Positions 7,679 through 15,849 of a stretch of DNA of 42,127 nucleotides are shown here, one piece after another. Position numbers and translations under genes: made by a program. The DNA lies in assembly GCA_015065845.1 (NCBI GenBank), contig SVPQ01000022.1, positions 1 through 42,127 of the forward strand. The letters are read 5' to 3'. Below the pieces are notes generated by a model that was not told the DNA's origin, ran no database searches, and worked only from the letters and a program-made list of their open reading frames with translations. Position 1 is the first letter of the stretch; every line of letters begins with the position of its first letter. The DNA is from Oscillospiraceae bacterium. GTDB taxonomy: Bacteria > Bacillota > Clostridia > Oscillospirales > Acutalibacteraceae.

Positions 7679-7713
7679 AAAAGGATTGTTACAAATTTCG
7701 TAACAATCCTTTT
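7679..7713. terminator. Bidirectional intrinsic terminator
   Basis: AAAAGGATTGTTAC and GTAACAATCCTTTT form a perfect 14-bp stem around the loop AAATTTC. A-rich and T-rich flanks make it usable in both directions. Confidence 0.85.
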
Positions 7714-7726
7714 ACACTTTATTAAT

Positions 7727-7782
7727 TTGACTTAAAAAATGAAATATGATATTATACATATATATTGTATTTTTTTGTCGAA
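7727..7782 (+). promoter_or_regulatory. Promoter plus Spo0A box of the autolysin gene
   Basis: TTGACT (7727-7732), a 17-nt spacer and TATTAT (7750-7755) predict a start near 7762. An exact Spo0A-box sequence, TTTGTCGAA, lies at 7774-7782 just inside the transcript and before the GGTGG ribosome site. Bound there, Spo0A would act as a roadblock or repressor. Confidence 0.6.
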
Positions 7783-7795
7783 ATCAGGTGGTAGT

Positions 7796-10285
7796 ATGAA
7801 CAAAAGAATAATAAGAGTTTTGTGCTTGTTGTTGGTTACAGCAACTTGTGTTTCTATATGTCCTGCGTTTACACCGATTACTGCCTATGCAGTGGAATAT
7901 GAAAAAGGCGATATTAACGGTGATGGTGATATTACAACGAAGGATGCACTCTTAACAATGCGTTATGTAGCAAAACTTCAGGATTTATCTGACGAGCAGA
8001 TAGCAGTTGCCGATTTTGATGAAGATGGCACTATTGATTTAGAAGATGCCCGTGGAATTCTCAGGTATGTTACATTGGGCTCAGGTTATGAAGACAGTCT
8101 TTATAATGCAGGTTTTCCTGCTTCTTTCGTTGAATTGCTTTTAGAACTTCATAAGAAATATCCCAACTGGGAATTTAAAGCAATGAAAACAGGGCTTAAT
8201 TGGGCAGATGCAGTAAATGGCGAACATACACCACATAATAAACAGCTTATAGAAAAAAATGTTGATGCTTCTTTAAAATGTGATTGTTCAAAATGTGACG
8301 GTGTTATTCAGGAAGCATCTTCATGGGTTAGTGCGTCAAAAGCCGCAATAGAATATTACCTTGACCCGAGGAACTTCTTGAATGAAAAATATATTTTCCA
8401 GTTTGAAAGTACTGCGTATTCAGAAAATCAGACAAAAGCGGGTGTAGAAGCAATTCTTGATGGCACCTGGATGGAAGATAGTTACATTACTTATTACGAT
8501 GGACTCGGAGAATCTCAGACATACCTTAATTCTAAAGGTAAAAAAGTCAAGTATTCTGATGCTATTATGAAAGCCGCGAAAGATAGCGGTATGAGTGCTT
8601 ATTACTTAGCTTCTAAAATTGTTCAGGAGGTAGGTTCTTCTAAGGCATCTTATGCAGGTGGTTCCTGTGGTACAAATTCACCTTATAATGGTATTTACAA
8701 CTATTATAATATTGGTGCTTACACTGGTGCAGTTGACGGTCTTAAATGGGCTAACGGTTTCCTTAACACAAAAAGAGCGTCTGCTAAATTGTTGAAAGAA
8801 GCAAAAGCAGATGCAGAAGTAATAGTAACAATTCCACAGAATAGCTCTTCTATTTACTATATATCAGAAAAAGATGGTTATTATTATGTTTCAACTGTTA
8901 TAAGTGGCAAAACATATAAAGGTTATGTACTTAAAAGTGCAGTTAACCCAACCACTACTTATGGCAGACCATGGAGTGACCCATATAAGTCAATTTACTA
9001 TGGTGCACAATATATTTATGCATCATTCTCAAAATATCAATACACAGGTTATTTACAGAAATTCAATGTGAATAAAGAGTCAGGCAGTCTTTATAGTCAC
9101 GAATATATGGCTAATGTAAGAGCGGCGGCAAGTGAAGCTAAACATACTTACAATGCTTATGTTGATGCGGGTATTTTATCAACTGCAAAAACATTTGTTA
9201 TTCCGGTATTTAATAATATGCCAAATGCTGATATGACAAGAGATGATGTTTTTAAAGCAGCGAAACCAACAGTAAAATGTAAGTCCTGTAATACAACATC
9301 ATTAACACTCAGTTGGACGGAAGTAAAAAATGCTGAAGGTTATCAGGTTTATAAGTTGAATACCGAAACAGGAAAGTACAAAAAAATAGCAACTACTAAA
9401 TCAGATGAACTCACATATAAAGATACATTGGGTGAACCGGCAACAAAAGCTACTTACAGAGTAAGAGCATATACTACTGCAAAAGATGGTACAACAATTA
9501 CTTCAAAATATCATCAGTTTGAAGCAACAACTTCAAGTGATGCACCAACAAATTTAAAGGTTACTGCAGTTACAGATGATACTGTGTCTTTATCATGGAC
9601 AGGTGTTAAAAATTGTGAGGGCTACGCAGTATTTCGTTGGGATGCAATTTCAAACGCTTATAAATCTGTCGGTAAAACAAACGAAACAAAATTTACCGAT
9701 AAAACTGCTTTGAGTGGTACTCAATATAAATATAAAGTTCGTGCTTATATTTATATAACGCAGAATTTCTATTCGGGTTATACTAACGAAGTTACTGCGA
9801 AAACAACAGGAGAAGCAGCAACTCAGTTGGGTAAAGTAGATGTTAATGATGTTCTTAATGTAAGAGCAGAACCAAATACATCGGGTACTGTTATTATCCA
9901 GTTGAAAACCGGTACACAGGTTTATATTATGAAACGCGAAGGTGACTGGTATAAAGTAAGGGCAGTGGTTGACGGGACAACCTATACAGGCTACGCACAC
10001 TCAGATTATATAGTTATTACTAATAGTGATTTAACCCGTGAACAATGTCCGTATACAGAGCCATCTTCAACTTTAAGAAGTGGCAGTACAGGTGATGGTG
10101 TTAAATGGGTTCAGTGGCATCTTTATAAATTAGGTTATTTAAAACAAACAGATATTGATGGCGATTTTGGTCCTACGACATTAGCTGCTGTCAAGAGTTA
10201 TCAGACAGATAAAAAGTTGGATGTAGACGGAGTTGTAGGCTCAGGCACACGAGGTCAACTGAAAACTGATTATAATAATTCATAA
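7796..10285 (+). CDS. Secreted autolysin: dockerin, glucosaminidase, Fn3, SH3b, PG-binding
   Basis: 829 aa. A signal peptide ends at about AYA (residue 32). Residues 38-94 form a two-repeat type I dockerin-like module, GDINGDGDITTKDA and ADFDEDGTIDLEDA, each with a calcium loop and helix. Residues about 120-465 are a glucosaminidase (GH73-like) domain; Glu278 in KIVQEVG is the probable catalytic acid. An SH3-like insert (about 340-384) lies inside it. Two Fn3 modules (about 490-580 and 583-675), an SH3b domain (about 677-745, DVLNVRAEPNTSG) and a C-terminal PG_binding_1 domain (about 760-826, DIDGDFGPTT) follow. It should cut peptidoglycan glycan strands outside the cell. The start was chosen at the ATG after GGTGG at 7796; an ATG at 7739 lies in the promoter. 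A dockerin at the N-terminus of a wall hydrolase is unusual. Confidence 0.85.
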   Translation: MNKRIIRVLCLLLVTATCVSICPAFTPITAYAVEYEKGDINGDGDITTKDALLTMRYVAKLQDLSDEQIAVADFDEDGTIDLEDARGILRYVTLGSGYEDSLYNAGFPASFVELLLELHKKYPNWEFKAMKTGLNWADAVNGEHTPHNKQLIEKNVDASLKCDCSKCDGVIQEASSWVSASKAAIEYYLDPRNFLNEKYIFQFESTAYSENQTKAGVEAILDGTWMEDSYITYYDGLGESQTYLNSKGKKVKYSDAIMKAAKDSGMSAYYLASKIVQEVGSSKASYAGGSCGTNSPYNGIYNYYNIGAYTGAVDGLKWANGFLNTKRASAKLLKEAKADAEVIVTIPQNSSSIYYISEKDGYYYVSTVISGKTYKGYVLKSAVNPTTTYGRPWSDPYKSIYYGAQYIYASFSKYQYTGYLQKFNVNKESGSLYSHEYMANVRAAASEAKHTYNAYVDAGILSTAKTFVIPVFNNMPNADMTRDDVFKAAKPTVKCKSCNTTSLTLSWTEVKNAEGYQVYKLNTETGKYKKIATTKSDELTYKDTLGEPATKATYRVRAYTTAKDGTTITSKYHQFEATTSSDAPTNLKVTAVTDDTVSLSWTGVKNCEGYAVFRWDAISNAYKSVGKTNETKFTDKTALSGTQYKYKVRAYIYITQNFYSGYTNEVTAKTTGEAATQLGKVDVNDVLNVRAEPNTSGTVIIQLKTGTQVYIMKREGDWYKVRAVVDGTTYTGYAHSDYIVITNSDLTREQCPYTEPSSTLRSGSTGDGVKWVQWHLYKLGYLKQTDIDGDFGPTTLAAVKSYQTDKKLDVDGVVGSGTRGQLKTDYNNS

Positions 10286-10288
10286 ATT

Positions 10289-10332
10289 AAAGAACGATAA
10301 AGGTAAGTTTTTACCCTTATCGTTCTTTTTTT
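10289..10332. terminator. Bidirectional terminator between the autolysin gene and nagA
   Basis: AAAGAACGATAA and TTATCGTTCTTT flank an inner GGTAA/TTACC, with a T-run to the right and A-rich sequence to the left. It serves both convergent genes. Confidence 0.85.
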
Positions 10333-11491
10333 ATATAATATTTCCGTTTGTAATTACTGTTTTTATGTTTATGTCATCGTCAAACAAAACAAAATCTGCA
10401 TCGTAACCTTTTTCAATTTTACCTTTTGTTTTATTGAAACCTATAACCTCTGCAGGTGTAAGTGTCGCCATTCGTACTGCTTCATAAAGAGGAACATTAA
10501 CTGTTTTGTACATATTTCTAACGCAATCTTTAAGTGTTGCTACTGAACCTGCTAAAGCGGAACGGTCAGCGAGTTTCATAGCACCATCTTCAAAAATAAC
10601 GCCCATACCATTTTCTTGTGTGTAAACTGTGTTTTCTTTAATATCACTTGCCGCGAATTCAAGACCATCAGTTATTAAGTACATTTTTTCTACGCCTTTT
10701 GTTTTGTAGATGAGTTTTAAAAGTCCTTTAGGTAAATGTCTTAAATCACCTATAACCTGTGTTGTGATTTCGTCAATTGTAAGACCTGCTTCAACAACAC
10801 CTGCAACTCTGAAAATACCTTCTTTAAAGCAAGAGGTACAAGCGTTATAAATATGAGTAACATCACTGTAACCGTGTTTTATTGCTTCTTCTACTTTTTC
10901 ATAACTTGCCGCAGAGTGTGCTATTGAAGCTACTATATTTCGTTTTCGTAACTTGTCACCTAATTCTAAACATCCGTCTTCTTCAGGTGCTGCCCCCATA
11001 ATTAAAATCTTATCCCAGAGAGAAAATAATTCGTCTGGTGGATTTTTTACAGGATTTAAAATATTTTCAGGACTTTGAGCACCTTTATATTTTAAAGAAA
11101 TGTAAGGTCCCTCGTAATGAAGTCCTAATATATTTGCTTTTTTTGATTTTTCACTAGCTTCTTTTATTGAAAGAGTGACATTTTTTAATTGCTCTATAGG
11201 TGAAGCAAGAGTTGTAGGAACAATTGATGTAGTACCATATTTAAGGTGAGCTTCTGCCATCTTGATTATATCATTATAATCAGTACTCATTGCGCTTTTA
11301 TTTCCGCCACCGTGAACATGAATATCAATAAATCCGGGTGAGAGATAAAGTCCGTTTGCATCAATTATATTGTCGCCAGTACCTTCAGTGTAATGTTCAA
11401 CAATATCTTTTATTTTGCCATTGTCACAAAGCACAATGGCTTTTCTTATTTTATCTGTAAAAATTACATTTGCATTTTTTATAACAAGCAT
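10331..11491 (-). CDS. nagA: N-acetylglucosamine-6-phosphate deacetylase
   Basis: 386 aa, the usual length. It converts N-acetylglucosamine 6-phosphate to glucosamine 6-phosphate and acetate in the cytoplasm. Amidohydrolase-fold signatures are in place: GFIDIHVHGGG (HxH at 58-60), HYEGPYIS (metal-ligand Glu127), SIAHSAAS (His192), VTHIYNACTS (His213), IGDLRHLPKG, and ITDGLEFA with catalytic Asp275, then LAGSVATLKD. It is transcribed alone, convergent with the autolysin gene, whose glycan-cleaving activity releases the amino sugars that feed this pathway. No nagB lies next to it. A good promoter on the minus strand precedes it (-35 at 11544-11549). Confidence 0.93.
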   Translation of the reverse strand: MLVIKNANVIFTDKIRKAIVLCDNGKIKDIVEHYTEGTGDNIIDANGLYLSPGFIDIHVHGGGNKSAMSTDYNDIIKMAEAHLKYGTTSIVPTTLASPIEQLKNVTLSIKEASEKSKKANILGLHYEGPYISLKYKGAQSPENILNPVKNPPDELFSLWDKILIMGAAPEEDGCLELGDKLRKRNIVASIAHSAASYEKVEEAIKHGYSDVTHIYNACTSCFKEGIFRVAGVVEAGLTIDEITTQVIGDLRHLPKGLLKLIYKTKGVEKMYLITDGLEFAASDIKENTVYTQENGMGVIFEDGAMKLADRSALAGSVATLKDCVRNMYKTVNVPLYEAVRMATLTPAEVIGFNKTKGKIEKGYDADFVLFDDDINIKTVITNGNII

Positions 11492-11520
11492 TTCAGGAAC
11501 TCCTTTTATAAGATGGTTTT

Positions 11521-11549
11521 ATTTTATTCTTATTTTTAGTAACTGTCAA
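11521..11549 (-). promoter_or_regulatory. Sigma-A promoter of nagA
   Basis: Read on the minus strand, TTGACA (11549-11544) is a perfect -35, followed by 17 nt and TAAAAT (11526-11521). No catabolite-response or NagR-like palindrome was evident. Confidence 0.75.
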
Positions 11550-11593
11550 CGAAAATTTTTTTATCGACTTATTTCTGCAAATTAGTTAAGTTT

Positions 11594-11606
11594 TATAATT
11601 TATAAT
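11594..11606 (+). promoter_or_regulatory. Probable spoIIGA promoter -10 region
   Basis: Two overlapping-phase TATAAT hexamers lie at 11594-11599 and 11601-11606. Neither has a good -35 at 17 nt. A missing -35 would fit an activator-dependent promoter such as the Spo0A-activated spoIIG promoter of Bacillus, but no exact Spo0A box is present here. Confidence 0.4.
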
Positions 11607-11621
11607 TCAAATGGTGGTTTT

Positions 11622-12527
11622 ATGGTAACGGTAATTTATCTCGATGTTTTAGTAGCGGTTAATATTTTGGTTACATATATTCTGCTTGTTTGTACAAGAG
11701 TGGTTGTGAAACAGCAAACCAAAAAGTGGGGAGTAGTCATATCAACAATACTAGGCGGTGTATCTTCTCTTATAATTTTCTGGGAAGAAATGCCACTAGT
11801 AATTTCTGTTATATATAAAATTCTTGTTGGAATGATTCTTTCATATTCTGCATTTGTACCAGATAATAAAAAGTTGTTTTTTAAAACTACACTTGCTTTC
11901 TTTTTGGTGAATTTTATATTCGGCGGTGTTATGTATTTTGTTGAGATTACATTTAATATAAATAACCTTATGTACATAAACGGTACTGTCTATTTTGATG
12001 TTAGTGTGTTGTTTCTGGTTTCAATGACTTTAATCTGTTACGGATTATTACTTGTCGGTGATTATTTTCTCAAAAAAAGAGCGAGTGAAAATACATTGTA
12101 TGAAGTTCGGTTATATTTCAGAAATGAGTGCGTTACTTTAAAAGCACTTTACGATACAGGTAATCATCTTACAGACGGTCTTGATTCTAAACCAGTAATA
12201 ATTGTTGAATTAAAAGAACTTTTAAAATTTTTCAGCAGTAGTGAAATAGAGTTTTTTATGAATAGTGATTTAAACTACGATGTGCCTACGACAATTAAAA
12301 GTGTTTTCAGAATTATTCCTTGTAGTTCTGTTACAGGTAGCAGTATTTTAAAAGGGTTTATTCCTGAAAAAATTGAAATAAATTCAAAAGATTATAAATA
12401 TGAAACGACATTTCTGGTGGTTGCAGTTTCAAGTGGCGATTTACAGAATGGTGAATATAATTGCATTCTTAATGCAGATATTTTTGAAAGGGGTAAAAGA
12501 ATTGATAATGTTAAAGTTAAGAGATAG
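11622..12527 (+). CDS. spoIIGA: Sporulation sigma-E factor processing peptidase SpoIIGA
   Basis: 301 aa. SpoIIGA is the membrane aspartic protease that activates pro-sigma-E in the mother cell at the sporulation septum. The N-terminal half has about five membrane segments, starting with [19 protein letters not shown], as in the family. The C-terminal half is a retropepsin-like domain whose catalytic Asp is in [21 protein letters not shown] (read as Asp178). A GGTGG ribosome site precedes the ATG. The gene overlaps sigE by about 20 nt, which suggests translational coupling, and gene order matches other spore formers. In Bacillus the protease is triggered by SpoIIR; no spoIIR lies in this window. 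Confidence 0.93.
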   Translation: MVTVIYLDVLVAVNILVTYILLVCTRVVVKQQTKKWGVVISTILGGVSSLIIFWEEMPLVISVIYKILVGMILSYSAFVPDNKKLFFKTTLAFFLVNFIFGGVMYFVEITFNINNLMYINGTVYFDVSVLFLVSMTLICYGLLLVGDYFLKKRASENTLYEVRLYFRNECVTLKALYDTGNHLTDGLDSKPVIIVELKELLKFFSSSEIEFFMNSDLNYDVPTTIKSVFRIIPCSSVTGSSILKGFIPEKIEINSKDYKYETTFLVVAVSSGDLQNGEYNCILNADIFERGKRIDNVKVKR

Positions 12528-13227
12528 ACTTAAAAGTTTTTTTATTAGAATAAAACTTAAAATTTTTAGTGATAAAGTATACTACATAAATAGTCCGCAG
12601 ACTTTACCACCACCCTTAAAAAAATCAGAAGAAGCAGAACTTGCCGAAAGAATAGCAAATGGAGACGAAAAAGCGCGTGAACCTTTAATAGTTCATAATC
12701 TGCGACTTGTCGTTTACATAGCGAAAAAATTTGAAAGTTCGGGTGTTAATATTGAAGATTTAGTTTCTATTGGTACTATTGGTTTAATAAAATCAGTAAA
12801 TACATTCTGTCCACAGAAAAATATAAAACTTGCTACATACGCTTCAAGGTGCATTGAAAACGAAATTTTAATGCATTTAAGAAAAGTTAATCAGCAAAAG
12901 GGTGATGTGTCATTAGATGAACCACTTAATACAGACTGGGAGGGTAACGAACTTTTACTTTCGGATGTATTGGGTAGCGATGGTTACGAAATAAATAATG
13001 ATATGGAGGATGAAGATGAAAGAAGAATACTTCATCTGTGTATGGAAAACTTAGGCGACAGAGAGCGCCTTATTATGAATATGCGTTTTGGTCTTTGTGG
13101 TTATAAAGAGCACACGCAAAAAGAGGTTGCAGATATTCTTGGTATTTCGCAAAGCTACATTTCAAGGCTTGAAAAAAGAATAATATCACAGCTTAAAAAA
13201 GATATAGAAAAAATTACAACTGATTAG
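12508..13227 (+). CDS. sigE: RNA polymerase sporulation sigma factor SigE
   Basis: 239 aa. It is the early mother-cell sigma factor. The N-terminal pro-sequence (about residues 1-25) is amphipathic and basic and is followed by [15 protein letters not shown], as in Bacillus pro-sigma-E. Region 2 is clear ([43 protein letters not shown]), as is region 4 with its helix-turn-helix ([22 protein letters not shown]). The start is the ATG inside the end of spoIIGA; a TTG two codons earlier is better spaced from AAAGGGG (12487-12493) and is possible. sigG usually follows in Clostridia, but here a terminator and an esterase gene follow. Confidence 0.95.
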   Translation: MLKLRDRLKSFFIRIKLKIFSDKVYYINSPQTLPPPLKKSEEAELAERIANGDEKAREPLIVHNLRLVVYIAKKFESSGVNIEDLVSIGTIGLIKSVNTFCPQKNIKLATYASRCIENEILMHLRKVNQQKGDVSLDEPLNTDWEGNELLLSDVLGSDGYEINNDMEDEDERRILHLCMENLGDRERLIMNMRFGLCGYKEHTQKEVADILGISQSYISRLEKRIISQLKKDIEKITTD

Positions 13228-13230
13228 TTT

Positions 13231-13265
13231 TAAAAATCAAGGAAGTTTATTCCTTGATTTTTTTT
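13231..13265 (+). terminator. Intrinsic terminator of spoIIGA-sigE
   Basis: AAAATCAAGGA and TTCCTTGATTTT form a stem around a short loop, followed by a run of T. Confidence 0.85.
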
Positions 13266-13308
13266 CATTTATGTAATAAAATGAAATTAAGGTTGAAATT
13301 TCCATAAA

Positions 13309-13317
13309 TGGTATAAT
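13309..13317 (+). promoter_or_regulatory. Extended -10 promoter of the esterase gene
   Basis: TGGTATAAT is a perfect extended -10. The -35 region is poor, which such promoters tolerate. GAGGATGG precedes the start codon. Confidence 0.5.
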
Positions 13318-13331
13318 GAGGATGGATAAAA

Positions 13332-14264
13332 ATGAATAAGGCTGAATTGGTTTTTAAAGCAATTGATGTTTTGGGTCACGCACCACAGAACGCGAAAAGT
13401 TTCAAAGGTATAACCTGTATTAAAGATATTTCTTATGGCTCAGAAAATTTACAGAAAGGTGACCTTTATTTCAAAGATGAGATAAATAAAGATGCAACTA
13501 AAAAACCGATTGTTTTATATATTCACGGTGGTGGATTTATAAAAGGCGATAAAAAACACCGTGTTACTGTAAGTGAATATTACGCAAATGAAGATTGTTT
13601 TGTTTTTAGTATAAATTATCGTTTGCCACCTGAAGTGGATATTTTCGGGCAGATAGATGATTGTATTTCTGCACTTAATTTTATAAAAACACTTGCAGAA
13701 AGTTATAACATTGATTTGGAGAATATATTTATCACAGGTGACTCGTCTGGTTCTTGTCAGACTACATTTTTAGCGGCAATAAAGTATGATGACGATTTAA
13801 GAGTTAAACTCGGTTGCAGAGAGGTAGAAGTTGATATTAAAGGTTTAATGCTGATGTCGGGTATTTATGATGTTGAAGCTTTGGTAAAACATATTAAACT
13901 CTTTGGTGTTATTCCACAGACTGCTGGAATGATATTGAACTTTAAATTAAAAAGTGATTTATCTAATCTTAATGAGTACGAGTTTTATGATTGTATGTCA
14001 CCTAGTAAATTTGTAAATGATAAATGGTGCCCTGTGTTCATAAGTTGGGCGGAAGATGATATTTTCTGTAAAGGTCAGGGCGAAGCAATGAGTAATGCTC
14101 TGAAAAGTCACATTGATGATGTGTCTACATACAGTGTAAAAGGTATTCTCAATAATCACTGTTACCACCTTTTCTTAAAGTCAAATAAATATGCTGAGGA
14201 ATGTATGAGAAAATCGGTTGATTTTATAAACACTCAAAAAGAAAAAGTGCTTGTGTTAAAATAA
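13332..14264 (+). CDS. Alpha/beta-hydrolase (esterase/lipase, HSL-like)
   Basis: 310 aa cytoplasmic carboxylesterase-like enzyme. The oxyanion-hole motif HGGG is in YIHGGGFIKGDKKHR, and the nucleophile elbow is GDSSG in FITGDSSGSCQ. The acid is probably the first or second Asp of WAEDDIFC, and the His lies in NNHCYHLF. Together these give a complete catalytic triad of the hormone-sensitive-lipase/Abhydrolase_3 type. There is no signal peptide. It is transcribed alone between sigE and the ceramidase-like genes. The natural substrate is unknown; short acyl esters are likely. Confidence 0.8.
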   Translation: MNKAELVFKAIDVLGHAPQNAKSFKGITCIKDISYGSENLQKGDLYFKDEINKDATKKPIVLYIHGGGFIKGDKKHRVTVSEYYANEDCFVFSINYRLPPEVDIFGQIDDCISALNFIKTLAESYNIDLENIFITGDSSGSCQTTFLAAIKYDDDLRVKLGCREVEVDIKGLMLMSGIYDVEALVKHIKLFGVIPQTAGMILNFKLKSDLSNLNEYEFYDCMSPSKFVNDKWCPVFISWAEDDIFCKGQGEAMSNALKSHIDDVSTYSVKGILNNHCYHLFLKSNKYAEECMRKSVDFINTQKEKVLVLK

Positions 14265-14300
14265 ATTTTCAGTAATTCCTACTAAAGTGCAGTAAATTTA

Positions 14301-14329
14301 TTGACTTTATATGAAAATATTGCTAAAAT
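14301..14329 (+). promoter_or_regulatory. Sigma-A promoter of the ceramidase-like pair
   Basis: TTGACT (14301-14306), a 17-nt spacer and TAAAAT (14324-14329) lie about 45 nt before the ATG at 14374, which follows AAAGGAG. Confidence 0.7.
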
Positions 14330-14373
14330 AGTTGTAAGATAAATAAAAATTATCTTCGTAAAGGAGAATATTT

Positions 14374-15798
14374 ATGGGTTTTAACGAAATCGCTGCAGTT
14401 GCTGTAAGAAAAATCGGTATTGCTGCAGGTAAAAAAATGAGAAGAAAAGGCATTAAGGCAGACCCACTTCCGAAGACAGAACCAACAATTATTAAAGGTG
14501 AGTCTTTCGTTTCTGGTTATGCAGTTAAAGAAGTAATGCCAAAAAGTATTACAGAGAAAAAATACTGGATTGCAGGTCACGGTATGGGTCATACTATTGA
14601 CCGTGTTCACGACCCTATTACTGTAAGTGCTATGTGGCTCGGCAGTGGTGATAGTGGTATTATTCAGATTTGTGCAGATATTATTGGTCTTACAAACTTT
14701 GAAGTTAATATTGTAAGAGATTCATTAAAAGAATTTTCAGAAAAATCAAACTGCAAGAGCATAAATGTTTCTTGTTCACATACTCACGCAGGTTTCGATA
14801 CTGTTGGTTACTGGGGTCAGCTTATGAAACTCCAGACAGGTAAAGACCAGGAGTATATGGATTTACTTTTAAAATCACTTAAAGAAGTTGCAATTGAAGC
14901 TTACGAAAACAGAAAACCAGGTAAACTTTATGTTGGTTCAGTTTCTGTTCCTGAAGCACAACTTGATAAGCGTGAACCGGTTATTCTTCACGATACATTA
15001 ACAAGAATCAGATTCGTGCCGGACGATGGTTCAACTGAAACATGGCTTATGAACTTCGGAGCTCATCCTAATACATTAGGTGGTAGCAACCACGATTGTA
15101 GTGCTGACTATCCATATTGGTTAAGAAAAACAATCAACGATGCAAAAGAAACAAATGTAATGTTCTCTGCTGGTGCTATCGGCGGTGTTGACCCGGGTGA
15201 TTTCTGCGAAGACAGACCAGAGAGAACTCGTATTCAGGGTGAAACTTTAGGTAAAGCAGCATTAGAAATTTCTAATGACAGAGAATTAAAACCTGAGATT
15301 ACAGTTTTGTGTCAGAAATACTATGCACCTGTTGATAACGGTCTTTTAGCATTAATGGTAACCATTGGTGCTTGTAGTGCTCAGAGATACCCTTATGACA
15401 GGGGTGACTTGGGTATTGCACTTCAAACAGAAATTACATACATCAGAATTGATGATTTACAGATTTTACTTCTTCCTGGTGAACCATTTACAGAAGTAGT
15501 TTATGGTGGCGCAGTAGAAGCAGACGAATCTTCAACAGGTAAAGGTACAGAAATTAATCCGCCGGCTTTAGTTGATGTTGTAGGTGACAAAGACCTTGTT
15601 GTGTTCTGCGTTACAAATGATATGACAGGTTACTGTGTTGTTCCTAACGACTTTATTCTTCACGAAACCCAGGCATATATTGAACAGGGTACAGATGTTA
15701 AAGGCAGAAGACACTATCACGAAACAAACTCTTTAGGCTACTTAACAAACGAAGTTATAGTTGAAGTAGTTAAAGATATTATGAGCCGTGTAAAATAA
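14374..15798 (+). CDS. Neutral-ceramidase-like metallohydrolase, paralog 1
   Basis: 474 aa, without signal peptide and thus probably cytoplasmic. The pattern of the neutral/alkaline ceramidase N-terminal domain is present: CSHTHAG (His136/His138), NFGAHPNTLG (His231), LLPGEPFTEV (Glu370) and TNDMTGYCVVPNDF (Tyr420), which match the order His, His, Glu, Tyr of the zinc ligands in known neutral ceramidases. The block that normally reads GDVSPN with the catalytic Ser is here GGVDPGD, so the Ser is not conserved. The family's C-terminal beta domain seems missing; secreted bacterial ceramidases are longer. It is probably a metal-dependent amidase or esterase with another substrate. A diverged paralog follows after a terminator. 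Confidence 0.7.
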   Translation: MGFNEIAAVAVRKIGIAAGKKMRRKGIKADPLPKTEPTIIKGESFVSGYAVKEVMPKSITEKKYWIAGHGMGHTIDRVHDPITVSAMWLGSGDSGIIQICADIIGLTNFEVNIVRDSLKEFSEKSNCKSINVSCSHTHAGFDTVGYWGQLMKLQTGKDQEYMDLLLKSLKEVAIEAYENRKPGKLYVGSVSVPEAQLDKREPVILHDTLTRIRFVPDDGSTETWLMNFGAHPNTLGGSNHDCSADYPYWLRKTINDAKETNVMFSAGAIGGVDPGDFCEDRPERTRIQGETLGKAALEISNDRELKPEITVLCQKYYAPVDNGLLALMVTIGACSAQRYPYDRGDLGIALQTEITYIRIDDLQILLLPGEPFTEVVYGGAVEADESSTGKGTEINPPALVDVVGDKDLVVFCVTNDMTGYCVVPNDFILHETQAYIEQGTDVKGRRHYHETNSLGYLTNEVIVEVVKDIMSRVK

Positions 15799-15805
15799 GA
15801 AAGAT

Positions 15806-15833
15806 AAAAGGGAGTTCTATACTCCCTTTTAGT
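15806..15833 (+). terminator. Terminator between the ceramidase-like paralogs
   Basis: AAAAGGGAGT and ACTCCCTTTT pair around TCTAT. Only a short T-run follows, so it may be leaky and let the second gene be transcribed. Confidence 0.75.
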
Positions 15834-15849
15834 TGTATAGGAGCATTTT

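Noticed and set aside
11541-11550. TGTCAAC upstream of spoIIGA as a Spo0A box
   Set aside because: It is the -35 hexamer of the nagA promoter on the other strand and matches the box only partly.
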